Assembly: GCA_002361625.1 (NCBI GenBank)
Contig: DETL01000021.1
Coordinates: 1 to 64,000, forward strand
DNA: 64,000 nucleotides
Source: Bacteroidales bacterium UBA3289
GTDB lineage: Bacteria; Bacteroidota; Bacteroidia; Bacteroidales; UBA932
Reading direction: 5' to 3'
Under the pieces are notes generated by a model. That model made no database searches and was not told the DNA's origin. It saw only the letters and a list, made by a program, of their open reading frames with translations. Within the stretch, counting starts at the first letter, position 1; each line of letters begins with the position of its first letter. Shown here piece after piece: positions 59,692 to 64,000 of this stretch. The position numbers were made by a program, and so were the translations under genes.

Positions 59692-60195
59692 ATGAAAACC
59701 CTCCTGCCCCTTCTTTCGCTCCTCCTATTCCTGCCCGCCCTCGCCGGCAAGGAAGTCAAGGTTTACAAAGGAGACTCCCGCTATGTGAGCGACATCCTAT
59801 GCACCGTCCGGGACGGCAAGGTGTATCAGGGGCGGTCCACCTACTCCTCCGACATTCTGCTCCGCATCGACGGAAACGACATCTACCGCAAGAACTCTAC
59901 CTACCGGTCCGATATCGTCCTGACCATCCGGGACGGTGCCGCCTACGAAGGCCGCTCCACCTACCGGTCCGACATCCTCTGGACCCTCCGCGACGGCAGT
60001 CTGTACAAGGGCACATCGACCTACCGAAGCGACATCCTCGCCCACCTGCAGGACGCCTCCCGCAACGGCCGCCCGGGCCGCGAAGTCTTCCGGGGAACCT
60101 CCACCTACCGCTCCGACCTCCTTTTCACCATCGACGGCTCCCTCACCCTCCCGGAATTCATGGCCGTCTGGTATGCGGTGAACTACATCTATTGA
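59692..60195 (+). CDS. Secreted protein of six 20-residue STYRSDI repeats
   Basis: 167 residues. Signal peptide (LLPLLSLLLFLPALA) followed by six tandem repeats of about 20 residues, pattern V-Y-x-G-x-S-T-Y-R-S-D-I-L-x-T-I-R-D-G. The fifth repeat carries an eight-residue insertion (SRNGRPGR). Each repeat would form two beta-strands, giving a solenoid or propeller-like sheet. No enzyme motif is visible and I do not recognise a named family. The upstream part of the open frame is discarded because the promoter lies at 59664. Codon use matches the GC-rich chromosome. Confidence 0.8.
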   Translation: MKTLLPLLSLLLFLPALAGKEVKVYKGDSRYVSDILCTVRDGKVYQGRSTYSSDILLRIDGNDIYRKNSTYRSDIVLTIRDGAAYEGRSTYRSDILWTLRDGSLYKGTSTYRSDILAHLQDASRNGRPGREVFRGTSTYRSDLLFTIDGSLTLPEFMAVWYAVNYIY

Positions 60196-60205
60196 CCAGG
60201 CTCTT

Positions 60206-60230
60206 TGGCATTTCCGGCACAGAAATGCCA
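60206..60230 (+). terminator. Hairpin after the repeat-protein gene
   Basis: Perfect 9-bp stem TGGCATTTC (60206-60214) / GAAATGCCA (60222-60230), ten bases after the stop codon. No T tract follows, so termination is uncertain. Confidence 0.4.
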
Positions 60231-60234
60231 CAGC

Positions 60235-60470
60235 TGGCGCAGGTCACCGGCTATCCTGGTATAGGTCACCGGACATCCTGGCGCAGGTGTCCTTCCTTAC
60301 CGGTCATTCAGGTGCAGGTGTCCTTCCCAATTGGCGCAGGTGTGATTTTCGGGTAGGGACCTGCGCCAAGAAATGGGCACAGACGCTTTCTGGCGGCGCA
60401 GGTCGCACGCCTTTTTCCACACCTGCGCCAAAAACAGCTACCACCTGCACCAAAAGAGACACCACCTGCT
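60235..60470. repeat. REP-like palindromic cluster, left of the RAYT-like gene
   Basis: Forward copies of TGGCGCAGGT or close variants at 60235, 60257 (degenerate), 60279, 60310 (degenerate), 60332 and 60394; reverse copies ACCTGCGCCA at 60359 and 60421, with variants at 60443 and 60463. The part 60342-60430 is closely similar to 62178-62268 on the other side of the transposase-like gene. Spacing between copies is mostly 20-35 bases, with inverted pairs able to form hairpins. Confidence 0.8.
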
Positions 60471-60707
60471 CCGGACTTGCACAGAGATTATTTCATTGCA
60501 GGAAGCCGATCCTGCAATGCGCAGAGAACAAGCCGTTTATCTTGGATAAACAGAAAAATAAAATGGTCTTGCGAAAGACTAACCATCTGATATACAGCGA
60601 TTTTGCATGCAAGGCGGCAACGGCCCCGATTTTTGGGATAACCGCCAATTTTTCCGTAACATTGCAGCGGGTCGTCAACGGTGACGCCCGCTAAAACACA
60701 CTGGCGT
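60471..60707. other. Non-coding leader of the RAYT-like unit
   Basis: 237 AT-richer bases. A perfect 10-bp hairpin CATTGCAGGA (60494-60503) / TCCTGCAATG (60510-60519) is present. No clear promoter box or gene is seen. Confidence 0.4.
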
Positions 60708-61139
60708 ATGAGAAAGTTTTTGGAAGTGCTGGTGGATGAGGATGGAAAGTTCCACTTCTCTACCGACGGAAGTTTTCCCTGGAAAGAAGGAGCACCCGAC
60801 CCGGGCCTGTGGGACCAGGAATTCAGGCAGGTTCTCCGCGATCTGACGGAGTTCATGTGGCGGAATCCGCAGCAGGAAGTCAGCGCAGCCGTACGGATGC
60901 TGGCCATGGCGGAAATCCTGGGCAGCAGCCAACCCTATGACCAGGCCGAAGAGTTCTGGAGCCTGATGATGTTCGACACCATTCCCGAGTACGAGGGATT
61001 TGCCGCCCGGATCAAAAGGCCGTTCGGCTTCGACGACCGGAAAGTCGCCCGGCCCATCGTGGGCGGAGACGTCTCCCTTTTCTCTCCCAGCGCTTGGAAA
61101 ACCTCCTTCCCCATGCCTTTCGGTAAAGGAATGAATTGA
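60708..61139 (+). CDS. Small partner protein of the RAYT-like gene
   Basis: 143 residues from MRKFLEVLVDED; nine extra codons to 60681 are possible. The protein is acidic and mostly helical in the middle (QVLRDLTEFMWRNPQQEVSA, AVRMLAMAEILG), with strands at the start and a Pro/Phe-rich tail (ISRP-like ARIKRPFGFDDRKVARPIVG). No cysteine-rich or helix-turn-helix motif and no family recognised. Its stop lies one base before the ATG of the transposase-like gene, so the two are coupled and it may help DNA recognition or regulate the enzyme (inference). Confidence 0.6.
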   Translation: MRKFLEVLVDEDGKFHFSTDGSFPWKEGAPDPGLWDQEFRQVLRDLTEFMWRNPQQEVSAAVRMLAMAEILGSSQPYDQAEEFWSLMMFDTIPEYEGFAARIKRPFGFDDRKVARPIVGGDVSLFSPSAWKTSFPMPFGKGMN

Positions 61140-61140
61140 C

Positions 61141-62091
61141 ATGGCCTTCGAGAGAATTTGCTTCCGGAGGCTGCCCGACGGCAGTTTCCGGAAGGTTTAT
61201 CCGTTCCATGTGAGCCTGGAAGGGATGGCGGAACTCGCCCTGTGCCGGGATGATGAGGATTACGACGTAATGGTGAAATACCTGTTTGTCTGCGCCCGGC
61301 GGAAAAACGTCCTCGTCGTCATCTACATCGCCATGTCCAACCATGGGCATGCGACTATTCTTGCAACCGGGCAGGAAGAGGCCGATGCCTTCAAAGTCGA
61401 GTGGCTTCGGATGTATTCCCAATACTTCAGCCACAAGTATCGGCAGAAGAGAGTCCTGCGCCACACTTCGGCCGTGGCCCTGTATCTGGACTCGGACTGG
61501 TACGTCCGGAACACCCTGGCCTATGTCCCCAAAAACGCGCTGGACGCACTCTCCCGGGTGGAGGATTACCGCTGGTCGGGCTACCGGGGCATGTTCTGTG
61601 GAGGAAAGGTATCCGGCGGTTTCCGGTCAGCCGGTACGCTGAAGCGCAGGGAGAAAGAAGCCTGCTTCCACACCCACGATTCCCTGAAAGGCCTCCCCTG
61701 GATCCTGAATGCCGATGGGGAACTGGAACCCGCATCGGCCTGTGACCACGAGTACCTCGAATCCGCCTTCAACAATGACCAGGCCTATTTCCTGAGGATC
61801 ATCGGGACGGTCAACATGGCCGAAATGCATCAGAAACTGGTCGATAACCCCCGGCGGCGGCAGAACGATACGGAGATGATCAAAGCCATCGACAGCGTGT
61901 CCAAAGGTTGGTTCAATTCTCCGGTCCTGGACCTGCCCCGGGAAAAGAAGGCCCGCCTGCTTCCCTACATCTACCGGTCCTACCGAACCTCGGTCGCCCA
62001 GCTCGCACGTTGTTTCAATCTGGAGCCCGGCACCGTTGCCCGCATGGTCGGCCGTTCCCGTCGTAAACCGCACAAGGAAACCGCCGAATAG
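61141..62091 (+). CDS. REP-associated tyrosine transposase (RAYT)-like protein, Y1 HUH superfamily
   Basis: 316 residues. The HUH motif is in VIYIAMSNHGHATIL (His68, His70), matching M-P-N-H-x-H in Y1 transposases. The following helix EWLRMYSQYFSHKY offers the nucleophile tyrosine (Tyr92 or Tyr95). Further Y1-family parts are YVRNTLAYVPKNALDAL and the VEDYRWSGYRG box (usual form Y-x-W-S-S). The C-terminal part (KKARLLPYIYRSYRTSVAQL, ARCFNLEPGTVARMVGRSRR) looks like a DnaA/Lrp-type helix-turn-helix, as in many longer RAYTs. REP-like clusters on both sides are the usual context of RAYTs. It is probably a single-copy, domesticated enzyme that acts on the flanking palindromes. Confidence 0.8.
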   Translation: MAFERICFRRLPDGSFRKVYPFHVSLEGMAELALCRDDEDYDVMVKYLFVCARRKNVLVVIYIAMSNHGHATILATGQEEADAFKVEWLRMYSQYFSHKYRQKRVLRHTSAVALYLDSDWYVRNTLAYVPKNALDALSRVEDYRWSGYRGMFCGGKVSGGFRSAGTLKRREKEACFHTHDSLKGLPWILNADGELEPASACDHEYLESAFNNDQAYFLRIIGTVNMAEMHQKLVDNPRRRQNDTEMIKAIDSVSKGWFNSPVLDLPREKKARLLPYIYRSYRTSVAQLARCFNLEPGTVARMVGRSRRKPHKETAE

Positions 62092-62105
62092 TTTGGGTTT
62101 GGGTT

Positions 62106-62290
62106 TGGCGCAGGTATGGGCGTTTTGGCGCAGGTTCCGGCCGGCTTTGGCGCAGGTCATCGACCCTTCGGGGGCAGGTGTGTTTTTTGGGTAGGTACCT
62201 GCGCCAGGAAATGGGTCCTGGCACACTCTGGCGGCGCAGGTCTCACCCCTTTTTCCACACCTGCGCCAATACATGGGCACACCTGCGCCA
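62106..62290. repeat. REP-like palindromic cluster, right of the RAYT-like gene
   Basis: Forward TGGCGCAGGT at 62106, 62126 and 62148, a degenerate copy at 62170 and CGGCGCAGGT at 62232; reverse ACCTGCGCCA at 62197, 62259 and 62281. It begins 14 bases after the transposase-like stop. The half 62178-62268 matches 60342-60430. Confidence 0.8.
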
Positions 62291-62391
62291 AACGGGGATA
62301 CTTCCGCGTCAATGCTGGGGCAGGCCCATACGCCGGGAGGCCATTACGTCGACAGGAGATCCGGCGGGCCGTTACTCCGGCAGGTACTCGT

Positions 62392-62772
62392 CTACTCCGG
62401 CAGGTACTCGTCGATGGCGGCGGCGATGGAGAGGATGGTCTGGTAGAAGAGGATGTTGGAGTTCTTGAGGGGTAACCAGCGCTCGTCGGAACGGGAGGAG
62501 CGGAGGTATTTGTCCGTGTAGATGGTGCCGTAGGTGCCGATGTAGACCTGGACGGAACCGGTGGCATCGACCTTCATCGCCCGGATGGGGAAGGGTTCCG
62601 AGTAGCCGGATTTGCTGTCGAAGACGAGGGCGTTCATGTCGGTCTTCTCGCCGTCGTTGTTGGAGCAGTTCACGAAGCCGCCGGCCGCGCGGATGGACTC
62701 CCGGATGGCATCGTGGATGGCGTCACCGGCCTGGCGGTAGGTGTCGGCCAGGGCTGTCAGCTGTTTGTTCAT
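62392..62772 (-). CDS. Hypothetical protein
   Basis: 126 residues. N-terminal helix (LTALADTYRQAGDAIHDAIR), then a beta-rich part (MNALVFDSKSGYSEPFPIRA, VQVYIGTYGTIYTDKYLRSS) and a C-terminal helix (NILFYQTILSIAAAIDEYL). No signal peptide; no family recognised. Its start overlaps the EamA stop by four bases (62769-62772), so it is coupled to the permease gene. Confidence 0.65.
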   Translation of the reverse strand: MNKQLTALADTYRQAGDAIHDAIRESIRAAGGFVNCSNNDGEKTDMNALVFDSKSGYSEPFPIRAMKVDATGSVQVYIGTYGTIYTDKYLRSSRSDERWLPLKNSNILFYQTILSIAAAIDEYLPE

Positions 62773-63656
62773 TTCTTCTTGCCGGGTTTGAGGATCATGA
62801 AGACGATGGCGCCGATGCAGATGGCGATGCCGACGACCATCTGGGCCGTCAGGGGCTCGCGGAACATCAGGGTGCCGATGAGGATGGCGGTGATGGGCTC
62901 GAAAACGCCCAGGACCGAGGTCTTGGTGGGGCCGATGTAGCGGGTGGAGACGGCGAGGGTGAGCATCGACACCATCGTGGGAACGATGGCGAGGCCGATG
63001 AGGTTCGCCCAGTCCGCCGCCGTATCCACCCCTTCCACGGGAGACCCGCCCTGGACGGCGCGAATCGTCATGAACAGGGCTGACCCCGTAAGCAGGGCAT
63101 ACAGCGTGAGGGTATGCTCCGACACCTTCCGGATGCGCTTGCTCCGGTTCACGATGACCAGGTAGAAGGCGTAACTGAGGGCGCCCAGCATGGCCAGCAC
63201 CAAGCCCAGGAACCGGATTTCCACCCCCTGCGAAGGCTTGGACAACAGGACGATGCCGCCGAATGTCGCCAGGATGGACACCCAGGTCTGCCAGCTCGGA
63301 TACAGCCGCAAGGCCACCATGATCAAGGCGACGAATACGGGATACAGATACACGAGCGTCGTTGCCAACCCGCTGGGAATGAATTCATAAGAGTAGAACA
63401 GAAGCAGGCTGCTGCAAGCGAAGAGAATGCCCAGCAGGATCAGCACGGGAAGTTCCCGCCCCCGAACCTTGAAGGGCTCTTTCCGCAGGCCCATCCACAC
63501 CGCCAGCAGCAGGGCTGACAGGAAATACCGGAAGAACAGCATCACCAGCACCGGCACGCCGCTCTCCAGCAAAGGCTTCGCAAACAGCGGATTCGTCCCG
63601 TACGAGACCCCCGCTACAACGCCTGCGATATAACCATATACCCGTTTCTTGTCCAT
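62769..63656 (-). CDS. EamA/DMT family permease
   Basis: 295 residues from the ATG at 63656. Ten helices in two EamA repeats: GVVAGVSYGTNPLFAKPLLE, LLFYSYEFIPSGLATTLVYL, LAMLGALSYAFYLVIVNRSK, STRYIGPTKTSVLGVFEPIT. Small-metabolite export is usual for the family. Unlike the EamA gene at 47599 it has no extra domain. A -7 element TACTTTTG lies on the minus strand at 63666-63673. Confidence 0.9.
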   Translation of the reverse strand: MDKKRVYGYIAGVVAGVSYGTNPLFAKPLLESGVPVLVMLFFRYFLSALLLAVWMGLRKEPFKVRGRELPVLILLGILFACSSLLLFYSYEFIPSGLATTLVYLYPVFVALIMVALRLYPSWQTWVSILATFGGIVLLSKPSQGVEIRFLGLVLAMLGALSYAFYLVIVNRSKRIRKVSEHTLTLYALLTGSALFMTIRAVQGGSPVEGVDTAADWANLIGLAIVPTMVSMLTLAVSTRYIGPTKTSVLGVFEPITAILIGTLMFREPLTAQMVVGIAICIGAIVFMILKPGKKK

Positions 63657-63665
63657 TTCGGGCGG

Positions 63666-63673
63666 CAAAAGTA
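63666..63673 (-). promoter_or_regulatory. -7 element of the EamA gene
   Basis: Minus strand TACTTTTG, nine bases before the ATG at 63656; the leader would be only a few bases long. Confidence 0.5.
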
Positions 63674-63705
63674 CGACAAAAGGCCGAACTATGCAAAGGA
63701 AAAGA

Positions 63706-63891
63706 TCATTCCTCGGCTGGATCGGCTTTCTGCGCAGGAGCGAGGCGCCCGTTTTTCCGAAGGGCTTCGTGGATGATCCATTGAAGCTGGCCGTTGGTGC
63801 TGCGGAACTCGTCCGCAGCCCAACGTTCCAGGGCCGACATCGTGTCCGGATCGATCCGGAGCACGAATGTCTTCATCGGCTCTTTCGCCAT
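63706..63891 (-). CDS. Arc-like ribbon-helix-helix DNA-binding protein
   Basis: 61 residues. MKTFVLRIDPDTMSALERWA, then ADEFRSTNGQLQWIIHEALR, is an Arc-type ribbon-helix-helix: a strand with alternating F-L-I residues, helix A and helix B with the S-x-N-x-Q-L-Q-W-I-I-x-x-A-L pattern. The C-terminal Pro/Ala-rich tail is short. Small Arc proteins of this kind occur singly in Bacteroidetes, with unknown targets. One base separates it from the partial gene upstream. Confidence 0.8.
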   Translation of the reverse strand: MAKEPMKTFVLRIDPDTMSALERWAADEFRSTNGQLQWIIHEALRKNGRLAPAQKADPAEE

Positions 63892-63892
63892 C

Positions 63893-64000
63893 CTAATAGA
63901 GGCTTCCGGAGTTCACAACCGGCTGGGCGGGCTCTTCACCGCACAGGACGACGAGAAGGTTGCTCACCATCGCGGCCTTGCGTTCCTCGTCCAGATTGAC
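63893..64000 (-). CDS. C-terminal part of a hypothetical protein, cut by the window end
   Basis: Only the last 35 codons are inside the window: VNLDEERKAAMVSNLLVVLC, then GEEPAQPVVNSGSLY and a TAG stop. The part is a short helix and a Pro/Val-rich tail. Its stop is one base before the Arc-like gene, so they are probably co-transcribed. No family can be assigned from this piece. Confidence 0.5.
   Translation of the reverse strand, partial: VNLDEERKAAMVSNLLVVLCGEEPAQPVVNSGSLY

Noticed and set aside
60235..60470. Possible CRISPR array
   Set aside because: Repeats are only about 10 bases, occur in both orientations and at uneven spacing, and no cas gene is near. They fit REP palindromes beside a RAYT.
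61141..62091. Insertion sequence of the IS200/IS605 type
   Set aside because: The protein is about twice the length of IS200 TnpA, has a C-terminal helix-turn-helix, no TnpB partner, and is flanked by multiple REP-like palindromes instead of single end hairpins.

Overview
The window looks like a chromosomal segment of an uncultured, fairly GC-rich member of the Bacteroidales (gut or rumen type). The evidence is two susC/susD outer-membrane pairs, SusE/F-like lipoproteins, BACON domains, a DUF6377-type regulator, LytTR signalling genes, and repeated promoters of the Bacteroidetes pattern TTTG-N19/20-TAnnTTTG. Most genes are on the minus strand. All function calls are read from the sequence and remembered family motifs; no database search was run.

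Layout. 1-4 kb: an AT-richer accessory region with gene remnants (an OB-fold piece, a DUF1016 nuclease piece, a small ORF with an early stop), a RelB-like antitoxin/PIN toxin pair, a lipoprotein, an acyltransferase and a methyltransferase. 4.1-5.8 kb: one reading frame joins an ECF sigma factor, a membrane helix and an outer-membrane beta-barrel; a 16-17 nt motif lies in front of this gene and again in front of the methyltransferase gene. 6.2-11.1 kb: housekeeping and transport genes plus tRNA-Leu(GAG).

11.2-39.2 kb: a large starch/alpha-glucan utilisation region, all on the minus strand. In transcription order it holds an MFS transporter, SusC2-SusD2-SusE/F2, a SusG-like amylase with a CBM58-like insertion, a GH31 alpha-glucosidase, a SusR-like membrane regulator, SusC1-SusD1-SusE1 (five CBM26-like modules), a GH13 lipoprotein, a GH13 cyclomaltodextrinase/neopullulanase and a GH97 alpha-glucosidase. 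Surface glycan-binding proteins capture starch, SusG-like amylase cuts it outside, SusCD import the oligosaccharides, periplasmic GH13/GH97/GH31 enzymes release glucose or maltose, and the MFS protein may carry these across the inner membrane. An identical 38-nt GC-rich hairpin separates the binding-protein genes from the amylase gene in both loci.

39.3-51 kb: a LytS/LytTR two-component pair, a second membrane LytTR regulator divergent from a small membrane protein with a symmetric operator, lepA, a glycosyltransferase, menA, a MATE exporter, an EamA-Nudix fusion, metY and an Lrp-type regulator. 50.9-58.4 kb: five ATGA-coupled or nearly abutting genes: RyR-zinc ribbon, TIR-transmembrane, PEGA/beta-barrel, a membrane TrkA-N-like/RyR-like protein, and a tandem alpha/beta hydrolase. 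This TIR/RyR set is the strongest candidate for an undescribed signalling or conflict system. 58.5-62.3 kb: a GH20-like enzyme, a secreted protein of six 20-residue repeats, then a REP-associated tyrosine transposase (RAYT)-like gene with a small partner gene, flanked on both sides by clusters of palindromic GGCGCAGGT/ACCTGCGCC repeats. The right end holds a small hypothetical gene, an EamA permease, an Arc-like DNA-binding protein and a truncated gene.
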